From assembly GCA_963930055.1 (NCBI GenBank), contig CAWVKS010000008.1:372001-436000 (forward strand): a stretch of DNA of 64,000 nt, written 5' to 3'. Positions 23,210-32,393 of the stretch are shown here, in pieces. A program made the translations under genes and the position numbers. The DNA is from Pullichristensenella sp963930055. Lineage in GTDB: Bacteria > Bacillota > Clostridia > Christensenellales > Aristaeellaceae. The notes under the pieces were generated by a model. That model had not been told where the DNA came from and made no database searches. It saw nothing but the letters and a program-made list of their open reading frames with translations. Within the stretch, counting starts at the first letter, position 1; the number at the start of each line of letters is the position of its first letter.

Positions 23210-24043
23210 ATGAAGAAGCTGTTTGCCATCGTTCTGGCTCTCGTGCTCACCTGCGCGGTCGCGTTCGCGGCGGAGGGCACCATCACCGTCATGTCCCGCG
23301 AGGACGGTTCCGGCACGCGCGGCGCGTTCGTCGAACTGACCGGCGTCGAGCAGGACGATGTTGACATGACCACCGTGGATGCGGTCATCACCAACTCCAC
23401 CGCCGTCATGCTCACCTCCGTGGCCGGCGACCCCGCCGCCATCGGCTACGTCTCCATGGGCTCCCTGAATGAAACGGTCAAGGCCGTCTCCGTCGATGGC
23501 AACGCCGCCACCGTCGAAGGCGTCAAGGATGGCTCCTACACGCTGGCCCGTCCCTTCGTCGTGACCACCTTCGGCGAGGTCGGCGAGATCGCCCAGGACT
23601 TCCTCAACTACATCATGTCCGCGGAAGGCCAGACCGTCATCAACGAGAATGGCTACATCGCCATTGACGACGCTGCCGCGGCCTACACCGCCGCTGGCGT
23701 GTCCGGCGAGATCACCGTGGGCGGCTCCTCTTCCGTGACCCCCGTCATGGAGAAGCTGGCCGAGGCTTACATGGCCCTCAACCCCGACGTGACCGTCATC
23801 GTGCAGCAGTCTGACTCCACCACCGGCGTCACCGGCACCATCGAAGGCACCGTGGACCTGGGCATGGCCTCCCGCGCCCTCAAGGCTGAGGAAGAAGAGC
23901 AGGGCGTCGTCGGCACCACCATCGCCATGGACGGCATCGCCGTGATCGTCAACCTCGAGAACGATACCGAGAACCTCACCACCGAGCAGATCATGAACAT
24001 CTACACCGGCGCCATCACCGATTGGAGCGAGCTGGCCGCGTAA
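23210..24043 (+). CDS. pstS: Phosphate-binding protein PstS with swapped domain order
   Basis: The product is 277 aa with a signal peptide (MKKLFAIVLALVLTCAVAFA). Residues about 23-150 match what is normally the second half of PstS (ITVMSREDGSGTRGAFVELT, IGYVSMGSLNETVKAV, ARPFVVTTFG). Residues about 160-277 match the normal first half (GEITVGGSSSVTPVMEKLAE, VQQSDSTTGVTG, DLGMASRALK, AMDGIAVIVN, IYTGAITDWSEL). The gene thus encodes a circularly permuted arrangement in one continuous frame. It should bind phosphate outside the membrane and deliver it to PstCA. No lipobox Cys is evident at the cleavage site. Confidence 0.92.
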   Translation: MKKLFAIVLALVLTCAVAFAAEGTITVMSREDGSGTRGAFVELTGVEQDDVDMTTVDAVITNSTAVMLTSVAGDPAAIGYVSMGSLNETVKAVSVDGNAATVEGVKDGSYTLARPFVVTTFGEVGEIAQDFLNYIMSAEGQTVINENGYIAIDDAAAAYTAAGVSGEITVGGSSSVTPVMEKLAEAYMALNPDVTVIVQQSDSTTGVTGTIEGTVDLGMASRALKAEEEEQGVVGTTIAMDGIAVIVNLENDTENLTTEQIMNIYTGAITDWSELAA

Positions 24044-24081
24044 GCTGCCCCACTCTGACAGTGCAATAGGTACTCATCAAA

Positions 24082-24107
24082 GCGCGGGGCGGCTTTCCGC
24101 CCCGCGC
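24082..24107 (+). other. Stable intercistronic hairpin between pstS and pstC
   Basis: GCGCGGGGCGG (24082-24092) pairs perfectly with CCGCCCCGCGC (24097-24107). There is no T run after it and the pstC ribosome binding site follows directly. It is probably an mRNA-stabilising or processing hairpin that keeps pstS mRNA in excess. Confidence 0.65.
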
Positions 24108-24120
24108 AAGGAGCATGTAT

Positions 24121-25023
24121 ATGAGCAAAAACACCCATGAAATGGACGCCACCGGCGGCCTCAAGGGCTTTCTCGCCCGGCGGCGCGAGGGGCTGATGCA
24201 CGGCGTGTTCGCCGTGGCGGCCTGCGTGTCGATCATCTGCGTCATCCTGATCTGCGTGTTCCTCTTTGGCAACGCCATACCGACTTTGCGCGAGATCGGC
24301 CTGCTTAACTTCCTCAGCGGCACCACCTGGCGGCCCGGCAACGACATCTACGGCATTTTGCCGATGATCCTCGGCTCGATCTACGTCACCGCCGGCGCGC
24401 TGGTCGTGGGCGTGCCGATCGCGCTGCTTACCTCCATCTTCATGGCCCGCTTTTGCCCCAAGCGCATTTTGCGGCCGCTGACGGCGGCGGTCAACCTGCT
24501 GGCGGGCATCCCCAGCGTGGTCTACGGCTTCTTCGGCCTTACAGTGATGGTGCCGCTGGTGCGCGAGCATCTGGGCGGCAACGGCAATTCCATGCTCACG
24601 GCTTCGCTTTTGCTGGGCATGATGATTTTGCCCACCATCATCGGCGTGGCGCTTTCCTCCATCCGCGCCGTGCCGGAATCCTACTATGAGGGCAGTTTGG
24701 CCCTCGGCGCCAGCCACGAGCGCAGCGTGTTCTTCGTGGTGTTCCCGGCGGCCAAGTCCGGCGTCATGGCCGGCGTCATCCTCGGCGTGGGCCGCGCCAT
24801 CGGCGAAACGATGGCCGTCATCATGGTCGCGGGCAACCAGCCGCGCATGCCCAAGGGCATCCTCGAAGGCGTGCGCACGCTGACGACCAACATCGTCATG
24901 GAGATGGGCTACGCCTCCGGCATGCACCGCGAAGCGCTCATCGCCACTGCGGCGGTGCTGTTCGTGTTCATCCTCATCATCAACTTCTCGTTCTCGATGA
25001 TGAAGAGGAGGTCGGAAAAATGA
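24121..25023 (+). CDS. pstC: Phosphate ABC transporter permease PstC
   Basis: The product is 300 aa from the ATG at 24121, seven bases after AAGGAG; an ATG at 24115 is too close to that site. There are six membrane segments, beginning GVFAVAACVSIICVILICVF. The inner-membrane permease signature is present (SYYEGSLALGASHERSVFFV), as is the conserved AGIPSVVYGFFGL motif shared by PstC and PstA. It forms the channel with PstA, and the ATP is supplied by PstB. The stop overlaps the pstA start by 4 bases. Confidence 0.96.
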   Translation: MSKNTHEMDATGGLKGFLARRREGLMHGVFAVAACVSIICVILICVFLFGNAIPTLREIGLLNFLSGTTWRPGNDIYGILPMILGSIYVTAGALVVGVPIALLTSIFMARFCPKRILRPLTAAVNLLAGIPSVVYGFFGLTVMVPLVREHLGGNGNSMLTASLLLGMMILPTIIGVALSSIRAVPESYYEGSLALGASHERSVFFVVFPAAKSGVMAGVILGVGRAIGETMAVIMVAGNQPRMPKGILEGVRTLTTNIVMEMGYASGMHREALIATAAVLFVFILIINFSFSMMKRRSEK

Positions 25024-25874
25024 GTGAAAAGGCTATGCGCGCCCACAGGCGCCGCGATCCGCTCTCCGTATTTCTGCGCGTTATCGTCTGGCTGGCGGCC
25101 CTTATCACCGTGGGGGTGTTTGTGGCGCTGGTCGGCTATATACTGATAAAAGGCGTGCCCAACCTCTCGCTGGATCTCTTCCAGCTCAAGTACACTTCGG
25201 ACAACTGCTCGATGCTGCCGGCCATCTTCAACACCATCTACATGACGCTTCTGTCGCTGGTGGTGGCGGTGCCGCTGGGCATCTTCTCGGCCATTTACCT
25301 GACCGAATACGCCAAGCGCGGCAACAAGCTGGTCAAGGTGGTGCGCCTGACCACGGAGACGTTGCAGGGCATCCCCTCCATCGTCTACGGCCTGTTCGGC
25401 TACCTGTTTTTCCTCGTGCAGCTGCAGTGGGGGTACTCGCTGCTGGCGGGCGCGATGACGCTGGCGATCATGATCTTGCCGCTGATCATGCGCACCACGG
25501 AGGAAGCCGTGCTTTCCGTGCCGGACGGCTACCGCGAGGGCAGTTTCGCCCTCGGCGCGGGCCGGCTGCGCACCATTTTCCGCATCGTACTGCCCACGGC
25601 CATCCCCGGCATACTGGCGGGCGTCATACTCGCCATCGGCCGCATCGTCGGCGAGACGGCGGCGCTCATCTACACCGCCGGCACCTATGCCCAGACCGCG
25701 GACAGCCTGTTTTCCCCGGTGCGCACGCTGTCGGTACACATGTATGTGCTCTCCAGCGAGGGGTTGCACATCGATCAGGCTTACGCCACGGCGGCGGTGC
25801 TGCTGATCGTGGTGGTCGGCATCAACGCCCTGTCTGCGGCCGTGGCCAAGAGCATTGTAAAGAGGAGAGGCTGA
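25020..25874 (+). CDS. pstA: Phosphate ABC transporter permease PstA
   Basis: The product is 284 aa. It has six membrane segments, the GIPSVVYGLFGYLFF motif and the permease EAA loop (GYREGSFALGAGRLRTIFRI). A PstA-type periplasmic loop follows the first helix (KGVPNLSLDLFQLKY). It pairs with PstC in the inner membrane. The GTG/ATG context is fixed by the ATGA overlap with pstC and by GGAGG just upstream. Confidence 0.96.
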   Translation: MSEKAMRAHRRRDPLSVFLRVIVWLAALITVGVFVALVGYILIKGVPNLSLDLFQLKYTSDNCSMLPAIFNTIYMTLLSLVVAVPLGIFSAIYLTEYAKRGNKLVKVVRLTTETLQGIPSIVYGLFGYLFFLVQLQWGYSLLAGAMTLAIMILPLIMRTTEEAVLSVPDGYREGSFALGAGRLRTIFRIVLPTAIPGILAGVILAIGRIVGETAALIYTAGTYAQTADSLFSPVRTLSVHMYVLSSEGLHIDQAYATAAVLLIVVVGINALSAAVAKSIVKRRG

Positions 25875-25875
25875 C

Positions 25876-26625
25876 ATGCTGAAGTTCGATATAAAAAACC
25901 TCAATTTGCACTACGGTTCCTTCCACGCCCTCAAGGACGTCTCCCTCGGCGTGGAGCCCAACGCCATCACCGCCCTCATCGGCCCCTCGGGCTGCGGCAA
26001 AAGTACGCTGCTCAAAACGCTCAACCGCATGAATGATCTCATTGAGGGCATCAAAATAGAAGGGTCTATCAAGCTCGACGGCGAAGAAATATATGGGGGC
26101 ATGGACGTCAACCTCCTGCGCAAGCGCGTGGGCATGGTGTTTCAGAAGCCCAACCCCTTCCCGATGAGCGTGTACGACAACATCGCCTTCGGCCCGCGCA
26201 CGCACGGCATCCACGCCCGCGCGCGACTCAACGACATCGTGGAAAAGTCCCTGCGCGGCGCGGCCATCTGGGACGAGGTGAAAGACCGCCTGAAGAAGAG
26301 CGCCCTCGGCCTCTCCGGCGGCCAGCAGCAGCGTTTGTGCATCGCCCGCGCGCTGGCGGTGGAGCCGGAAGTGCTTTTGATGGACGAGCCGACTTCCGCC
26401 CTTGACCCCATCTCCACCTCGAAGATCGAGGAACTGGCGCTGGAACTCAAGGACAAGTACACCATCGTCATCGTCACCCACAACATGCAGCAGGCGGTGC
26501 GCATTTCCGACCGCACAGCGTTCTTCCTGCTGGGCGAGGCCGTGGAGGTCGGCGACACGCAGGCGCTCTTCTCCACGCCGCGCGACAAGCGCACTGAGGA
26601 TTACATCACAGGGAGGTTCGGATAA
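25876..26625 (+). CDS. pstB: Phosphate ABC transporter ATP-binding protein PstB
   Basis: The product is 249 aa, standard for PstB. Walker A is GPSGCGKSTLLKTLNRMNDL, the signature motif is LSGGQQQRLCIARAL, Walker B is LLMDEPTSALDP, and the switch His is in VIVTHNMQQAV. It hydrolyses ATP to drive PstCA. The stop codon TAA is followed immediately by the phoU ATG, with no gap. Confidence 0.97.
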   Translation: MLKFDIKNLNLHYGSFHALKDVSLGVEPNAITALIGPSGCGKSTLLKTLNRMNDLIEGIKIEGSIKLDGEEIYGGMDVNLLRKRVGMVFQKPNPFPMSVYDNIAFGPRTHGIHARARLNDIVEKSLRGAAIWDEVKDRLKKSALGLSGGQQQRLCIARALAVEPEVLLMDEPTSALDPISTSKIEELALELKDKYTIVIVTHNMQQAVRISDRTAFFLLGEAVEVGDTQALFSTPRDKRTEDYITGRFG

Positions 26626-27270
26626 ATGCGCACCCGCTTTGAAGAACAGCTCACCCGCCTCAACGCGGAACTGATCGACATGGGCACGCTCATCGAGCAC
26701 GCCATCGTCGAAAGCACGCAGGCGCTCGGCGCGCGCGACGTGGCGCGCGCCCGCACCGTCATGGCCCTCGACCGCGACATCGACCAGAAGGAGCGCGAGA
26801 TCGAGAATTTGTGCCTGAAACTCCTTTTGCAGCAGCAGCCCGTGGCGCGCGACCTGCGCCTGATCTCCGCGGCGCTGAAGATGATCACGGACATGGAGCG
26901 CATCGGCGACCAGGCCGCGGACGTGGCCGAGATCGTCACCATGCTCACCGGCGGCCACGAGGGCGAGCTTCCCCAGATCCAGGAAATGGGCGCGGAGACG
27001 GTGAAGATGGTGCGCGGCGCCATCGACGCCTTTGTGCGCCGCGACCTTACCCTGGCCGAATGGGTCATCGACATGGACGACAAGGTGGACGGCCTTTTCG
27101 TCGCCGCCAAGGACGCGCTCATCGAGCTTCTGCGCCGCGACGCCGGCGCGGGCGTGCTGGCGCTGGATCTTCTGATGATCTCCAAGTATCTGGAGCGCAT
27201 CGGCGACCACGCGGTGAACATCGCCGAATGGGTGGTGTTCGCCATCACCGGCGTCCACAAGGACAACTGA
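26626..27270 (+). CDS. phoU: Phosphate signalling regulator PhoU
   Basis: The product is 214 aa forming two PhoU repeats of three helices (residues about 8-95 and 110-205). The metal-binding E/DxxxD patterns are seen in MERIGDQAADVAEI and LERIGDHAVNIAEW. PhoU links Pst transport to the PhoR-PhoB-type two-component system and restrains it when phosphate is plentiful. The response regulator and kinase that would follow are both broken in this sequence. Confidence 0.96.
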   Translation: MRTRFEEQLTRLNAELIDMGTLIEHAIVESTQALGARDVARARTVMALDRDIDQKEREIENLCLKLLLQQQPVARDLRLISAALKMITDMERIGDQAADVAEIVTMLTGGHEGELPQIQEMGAETVKMVRGAIDAFVRRDLTLAEWVIDMDDKVDGLFVAAKDALIELLRRDAGAGVLALDLLMISKYLERIGDHAVNIAEWVVFAITGVHKDN

Positions 27271-27330
27271 CGCTTCCCGCGCGGCGGCTCTTTCCGCCGG
27301 AGGAGGACGAAACACTAGATCGCGTGTTAG

Positions 27331-27995
27331 GACAACGAGGGCATCCGCAACCTCGTCACCTATACGCTCAACATGACCGGCTTCGAGGCGCAGGGCTTTT
27401 CGGAGGGCGAATCGTTCTTTCAGGCCATGGAAACGGCGCGCCCGGAACTGATCCTGCTGGACGTGATGCTGCCGGGCGAGGACGGCGTGACCATTTTAGG
27501 CCGTTTGCGCCGCGACCCGCGCTTTAGCGCCATCCCCGTCATCATGATCACCGCCAAGGGCGAGGAGGCCGACAAGGTCGAGGGACTGGAGTGCGGCGCG
27601 GACGACTATGTGACCAAGCCCTTTGGCATGATGGAGCTGATCGCCCGCGTCAAGGCGGTCATCCGCCGCTGCGCCGGGCGCGGCGAGGGCGTGTTGACGC
27701 TGGGCGGCATCCGCCTCGACCGCGAGAAGCATACCGTGGAGGCGGACGGAAAGAGGTCGTGCTCACCTTCCGCGAGTTCGAACTTTTGCGCTACCTGATG
27801 GAGCACCCGGAAAAGGCTTTCGACCGCGACCGCCTGCTGGACGAGGTCTGGGGCGCGGAGTACGAGGGCGGGCCGCGCACGGTGGACATGCACGTGCAGA
27901 CCATCCGCAAAAAGCTCGGCCGTTGCGCTTCGCAGATCGAGACCATCTACGGCCTCGGCTACAAGATCGGAGAGGGGAATGTTCATGCGCAGTAA
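27331..27995 (+). pseudogene. PhoB/PhoP-type response regulator, frameshifted
   Basis: A receiver domain is visible from DNEGIRNLVTYTLNMTGFEA through the phospho-acceptor Asp (ELILLDVMLPGEDG) and the K in VTKPFGMMELIARVKAV. It is followed in another frame by an OmpR-type winged helix (VVLTFREFELLRYLMEHPEK, RTVDMHVQTIRKKLG, IYGLGYKIG). Two lesions are seen. Near 27745-27750 one base is missing (GGAAAGAGGTC where GGAAAGGAGGTC would keep the frame). The 5' end at 27310-27330 has no start codon and a stop directly upstream, although GGAGGA is present at 27300-27305. Either the gene is dead or this stretch carries sequence errors. Confidence 0.85.
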
Positions 27996-29642
27996 GATCT
28001 GGCGCTCCATGGCGCTGACCGCCGTATTGGCGGTGCTGCTCTTTGCCATACTGTCCATGGCGGCGCTGTACACTTTCTTTACCTCGCAAACAGAGCGAGA
28101 GCTCGACCACGAGGTCAACATGGTCGCCGCGGCCATGGAGGGCGGCGCGGACCTTTCCGCGCTCTCCGCCACCCACCCGGACGGCCGCATGACCCACATC
28201 GCCCAAGACGGCAGCGTGCTCTTTGACAGCGACGCCGAGGCCGGCGAGATGGAGAACCATTTAGAGCGCCCGGAGATACAGCAGGCGCTGACAAGCGGCG
28301 CGGGCAGCAGCACGCGCCAGTCCGACACACTGGGCGAGATGACCATCTACCGCGCCATCAAACTGGACGACGGCACGGTGCTGCGCGTCTCCGGCACGCA
28401 GAAAAACGTGCTGGGCATGGTGTTGCAGCTCATCCCGGCGTTTCTGGCGCTGATCGTCGTGACGTGCTTATCTCGGCGCTGGCCTCGCGGCAGGCGACCA
28501 GGCGCATCGTCGCCCCGGTGAACGCCCTCGACCTCGACCACCCGCTGGACAACGACGTCTATGAGGAGCTTTCCCCGCTGCTCAAGCGCATGGACGACCA
28601 GCGCCAGCGCATCGACGAGACGGTGTCCGCGCTCACCGCGCAGCGCAACGAGTTCGCCGCCGTCACCAGCAACATGGCCGAGGCGCTGGTTTTGCTCAAC
28701 GCGCGCGGCGAGGTATTGTCCGTCAACCGCGCGGCGGAAAAGCTGCTGGGCCTGCCCCGCTCCGTCTGCGAGGGCAAGTATCTGCTGGCGCTCAACCGCA
28801 ATTTCCAGCTCTCCGAGGCCATGGAGGCCGCCCTGCGCGGCGAAAACGCCGAGCAGGAGTTGGAGATGAACGGCCGCCACTACCGCTGCGTGGCCAGCCC
28901 CGTCAAGGACGAGGGGCGCGTCAGCGGCGCGGTGATGCTCATTCCCGACGTCACCGACCGCTTCCTCGCCGAAAAGGCGCGCCGCGAGTTCACCGCCAAC
29001 GTCTCCCACGAGTTGAAAACGCCGCTGACCTCCATCCTCGGTTATGCCGAGATCATGCAAAACGGCGTCGCCGGCGAGGATAAATTGCGCCAGTTTTCCG
29101 GCCTCATCCACGCCGAGGCCACGCGGCTCATCCAGCTGGTGGAGGACATTCTGAAACTCTCCCGCCTCGATGAAAACCGCCTGCCCGACGACCGCCGCCG
29201 CGTGTCGCTCAAGGGGCTGTGCGAGGAGGCCGCCTCCCGCCTCGCGCCCGAGGCGGAGAAGCGCGGCGTATCCATCAAAGTGGAGGGCGGCGAGTGCGCC
29301 ATGGAGGGCTCGCCCTCGATGCTGGGCGAACTGGTCTACAACCTCCTGGACAACGCCGTCAAGTACAACCGCGAAAACGGCTCCGTCGTCGCCCTGCTGG
29401 AAGAGAACGCCGACGGCAGCCGCAGCCTCACCGTTTCCGACACCGGCGTGGGCATCGACCCCGCCGACCAGGAGCACGTGTTCGAACGCTTCTTCCGCGG
29501 CGATAAGAGCCGTTCCAGCGAGGGCGGCACGGGGCTGGGCCTCTCCATCGTCAAGCACGCGGCGCTCGCGCACGGGGCGAAGGTGTCGCTCAGCAGCAAG
29601 GTCGGCAAGGGCACCAGCATCCGCGTGGATTTTCCCGCGTAA
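27979..29642 (+). pseudogene. PhoR-type sensor histidine kinase, frameshifted
   Basis: The first part (27979 to about 28465) has a membrane segment (LTAVLAVLLFAILSMAALYT), an extracytoplasmic domain and the start of a second segment (VLQLIPAFLALIVVT). The frame then shifts by one base at 28463-28466, where GTGACGTGCTTATC has apparently lost a T. It continues LISALASRQATRRI into a HAMP-like region, a PAS domain (NMAEALVLLNARGEVLSVNR), the phospho-acceptor helix FTANVSHELKTPLTSI, and the ATPase boxes (LLDNAVKYN, DTGVGIDPAD, GGTGLGLSIVKH). All catalytic motifs are intact apart from the shift. The start overlaps the regulator end. Confidence 0.88.
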
Positions 29643-29833
29643 GAACGCATACCGTCGAGCCGCCCCCGGTCGGGGACGGCTCTTGTGTGTCTGCGGGTGG
29701 GTCGGGTTCGCGGGGACGGCCTGCGCTTTGCGGGGCGGCGGCTCTGGCATGCGATAAGCCTTGCACGTTTGTGGGCGGGAAGGGTGTTTTGCCGTCGCAT
29801 GGGGCTGTCCGGGCGGCTCTTTGCGCGCCGCGA

Positions 29834-29862
29834 TTGACGTTCCCGCGCCGCTGTGTTATGAT
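29834..29862 (+). promoter_or_regulatory. Extended -10 promoter of the AllA-like gene
   Basis: TTGACG (29834-29839) and TATGAT (29857-29862) are 17 bp apart with TGT before the -10. The rest of 29643-29833 shows a possible weak hairpin after the kinase gene and no gene. Confidence 0.75.
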
Positions 29863-29909
29863 AGGGAAAAGCCCCGCCGCATGGCCGGGAAATACAGGGA
29901 GGGTCAACG

Positions 29910-30401
29910 ATGCGCAAGATCAAGGTCGAAAACCTCACCCGCGACGCCTTCAACGCCTTTGGCACGTATTACGACTTTGCCGAGCCGGAGGGATACGCCC
30001 TCACCGGCGAACTCCACCGCTTCTACCCCGACCGTTTGCGTGACGCCTACACCGGCCACGTCGGCTTTTCCGGCATCGCCGTGCAAAAGCCGGAGCGCAT
30101 GGTCGTCCGCGCCGTGGAATACCATACGCATACTTCGGAGATCATTCTCCCCCTCAACGACGACATCGTCCTCCACGTGGCCCCGGCCACGAACGGCGTG
30201 CCCGCCCCGGAGGAGACGCATGCCTTCCTCGTGCCCAAAGGGACGATGGTGCAACTGAAGCCCGGCGTGTGGCACCTCTGCCCGCTGCCGGCCAACGTGG
30301 AGAGCCTGCGCGCCCTCATCATACTGCCCGAATGCACCTACGCCAACGACTGCACCGTGGTGGATCTCACCGACGAGCAGGCGTTCGAGATCGAGTTTTA
30401 G
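29910..30401 (+). CDS. Ureidoglycolate lyase-like cupin protein
   Basis: The product is 163 aa with GGGAGGG upstream of the ATG. It resembles the AllA/ureidoglycolate-hydrolase cupin family: an N-terminal VENLTRDAFNAFGTYYDF, a core YHTHTSEIILPLNDDIVLHV, FLVPKGTMVQLKPGVWHLCP with its His, and a C-terminal LPECTYANDC. No other allantoin or purine-degradation gene is nearby, so the substrate may differ from ureidoglycolate. It is a single-gene unit between its own promoter and terminator. Confidence 0.72.
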   Translation: MRKIKVENLTRDAFNAFGTYYDFAEPEGYALTGELHRFYPDRLRDAYTGHVGFSGIAVQKPERMVVRAVEYHTHTSEIILPLNDDIVLHVAPATNGVPAPEETHAFLVPKGTMVQLKPGVWHLCPLPANVESLRALIILPECTYANDCTVVDLTDEQAFEIEF

Positions 30402-30413
30402 GGAAAGGCAAAC

Positions 30414-30441
30414 GCGGCTCCCCGCGCGGGGGCCGCTTTTT
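30414..30441 (+). terminator. Terminator of the AllA-like gene
   Basis: GCGGC (30414-30418) pairs with GCCGC (30432-30436) and CCCC (30420-30423) with GGGG (30428-30431), with one bulged T, followed by five T. Confidence 0.85.
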
Positions 30442-30446
30442 CGCGC

Positions 30447-30475
30447 TTGCCGCCGCGCGGCGGGCGTGATATAAT
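30447..30475 (+). promoter_or_regulatory. Promoter of the MFS transporter leader
   Basis: TTGCCG (30447-30452) and TATAAT (30470-30475) are 17 bp apart, with TGA directly before the -10. Confidence 0.7.
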
Positions 30476-30506
30476 GGGGGCGATCTTTTTGCGGGAGGTG
30501 TTTTTT

Positions 30507-30545
30507 GTGAAGCTCTGCATTGCCGCTGCTCCGTGCAAAGTCTGA
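30507..30545 (+). CDS. Short leader peptide ahead of the MFS gene
   Basis: A 12-codon frame (VKLCIAAAPCKV) starts at a GTG 9 bases after GCGGGAGG, a better ribosome binding site than that of the MFS gene itself. Its last codons overlap the 5' arm of a hairpin (30533-30542). That position is typical of leader peptides used for translational attenuation in antibiotic-resistance genes. Confidence 0.5.
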   Translation: MKLCIAAAPCKV

Positions 30546-30633
30546 TCCCGGGCGGGACGCATGGAGCTGTTTTGTACAATACCGTCCGGCGGACTTTGCA
30601 CTTCCGATGTTCAAATCAGAAGGGAGCAAAGTC
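30533..30633 (+). promoter_or_regulatory. Alternative-hairpin leader of the MFS gene
   Basis: GTGCAAAGTC (30533-30542) is perfectly complementary to GACTTTGCAC (30592-30601). The latter can instead pair with GCAAAGTC (30626-30633), which sits between the MFS ribosome binding site (AGGGAG, 30621-30626) and its ATG (30637). The two pairings exclude each other, so occupancy of the first arm by a ribosome would decide whether the MFS start is exposed. Confidence 0.55.
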
Positions 30634-30636
30634 TCG

Positions 30637-31927
30637 ATGTACAGGTTCAAATCCCATTTTTTCCGGGATGCGCGATTTCGCCATCCTCTGGTCACGCAGA
30701 CATTTTCGGCGCTGGGCAGCGCTATGACCAGCTTCGCGCTGGTGCTCTGGGCCTATCGCCAGTCCGGCTCCGCCGTGACCACGGCGCTTTTGTCCGTCTG
30801 TTCCTACGCGCCCTATGTGATGATGAGCATCTTCGCCGGCGCGCTGTGCGACCGCTGGGACAAGAAGCGCACGATGCTCTTGTGCGACATCTTCGCGGCG
30901 CTGACCACCGTTTGCGTGCTGCTGCTTGCCCGCGCAGGGCGGCTGCACATCGCCCATCTCTACATCCTCAACGCCCTCAACGGCCTGATGAATACGCTGC
31001 AAAAGCCCGCCGCTGACGTGACGGTGAGCCTGCTCGTGCCCCGCGAGCGCTATCAGCGCGCCGCCGGCATGCAGGCGCTGGGCAACGCCCTGACTACGGT
31101 GCTCGCGCCGGTGCTGGCCTCCATGCTCTACGCCTTCGCCGGGCTGGAGATGGTCGTCTTTTTTGACCTGGGCACCTGCTTTGTCGCCTTCGTTGCGCTG
31201 GCCGGTTTTGTGCGCATCCCCGCGCGGCGGGCGAAGGGGGGCACGGAAACGCCCCTGCAGGCGGCGCGCGCCGGGCTGCGCTTTCTGCGCCGGGAGAAGG
31301 GCGTTCTGCACCTGATCCTCTTTCTTTCCGCCATCAACCTCATCGCCTCCATGTACAACGCCGCGCTGCCGGCCATGGCGATCTCCCGCCCCGGCGGGGG
31401 GCGAGGCGGCCCTGGGCTGGGTCAACGCCTGTACCGGCGTCGCCACGCTGCTGGGCGGCGGTGTTCACCTCGCTGCGCGGCGCGCCCCGCAGCCGCGTGC
31501 GCGTTATCCACGATTCGCTGCTCTTTGCCATGAGCACGGAAAACCTGCTGCTGGCGCTGGGGCGCACGCCGCCCATCTGGTGTCTGGGCGCGCTGCTGGG
31601 CTGGGTGTGCATACCGGCGATGAACGCCAACATGGACGCGCTTTTGCGGCTGAAGATACCGCTGCCCATGCAGGCGCGCGTCTACGCGGCGCGCAACACG
31701 CTGCAATTCTGCACCATCCCCGTGGGCTATCTACTGGGCGGATGGCTGGTGGACGGCGTCTGTACGCCGCTGATGGCCGCGCAGGGCCCGCGAGTCCCCT
31801 CGCCCGCCTGCTGGGCACGGGCGGCGGCGCGGGCGCGGCGCTGCTGTTTTTGATCCTCGCCTTCGCCGGCGTGGCCGTCTGCCTGCTTTTCCGCCGCGAC
31901 CGCCACATACGCGCGCTGGAGAGGTGA
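30637..31927 (+). pseudogene. MFS efflux transporter, frameshifted
   Basis: The N-terminal 250 residues are intact: LVTQTFSALGSAMTSFALVL, GALCDRWDKKRTMLLCD (the MFS motif A loop) and several membrane segments. The layout is that of the MFS_3 family that includes macrolide exporters of the Mef type. The frame is broken near 31395 (one extra G in a G run: GGCGGGGGGCGAGG), near 31455 and near 31790. The downstream parts remain recognisable in other frames (LLGWVCIPAMNANMDALLRL, then LLFLILAFAGVAVCLLFRRD). The gene is dead, or the run-length errors are artefacts. Confidence 0.82.
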
Positions 31928-31932
31928 ACGAA

Positions 31933-31962
31933 GGCCCCTTCCCATGGCCTTGGGAAGGGGCC
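31933..31962 (+). terminator. Strong hairpin after the MFS gene
   Basis: GGCCCCTTCCCA (31933-31944) pairs perfectly with TGGGAAGGGGCC (31951-31962). There is no T run, so it may stabilise or only partly terminate the transcript. The stretch 31963-32010 beyond it is unassigned. Confidence 0.5.
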
Positions 31963-32091
31963 AGAGCGCTGACAAAGCCCACAACCGCAAAAATTGCCCC
32001 GATAAAGATGTGGCCAGTACCCCAAGCAACGGACAAAGGAAAAAAGTGGCCTCTTGTCGTAGAATAGGAACTGCGACAGGAGGTTTTCTGT

Positions 32092-32393
32092 ATGGCACGA
32101 AAGTACACAAAGGTGGAGCAATTGGTTGAAATTGTACGAGAGCGACATAATCAGGGGAGACCTATGGCGAAATAGCAGCCAGCTACGGTCTGGAAAGGCG
32201 ACAAGTGAAGAGCCTGATGGAACGACAGCGAAGGAAGGAACGAATGCTGGCAGCTGGATACATCTCGCGTTCCAAGGGACGTCCCCACAAGGAGCCGGTC
32301 AGCGAAGAAGAAAAACAGCACAATGAGTTGGCAAAGCTGCGAATGCAGGTGGAGTTGCTGCGAAATTTTCTGTTCGAAGCTGGAAGGAGGTGA
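32092..32393 (+). pseudogene. IS3 OrfA (HTH protein), frameshifted
   Basis: It begins MARKYTKVEQLVEIVRERH at 32092, behind GACAGGAGG. After a frameshift near 32150-32165 it continues IAASYGLERRQVKSLMERQR, the helix-turn-helix, and ends KLRMQVELLRNFLFEAGRR. This matches the N-terminal DNA-binding partner of IS3-family transposase. Confidence 0.8.
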
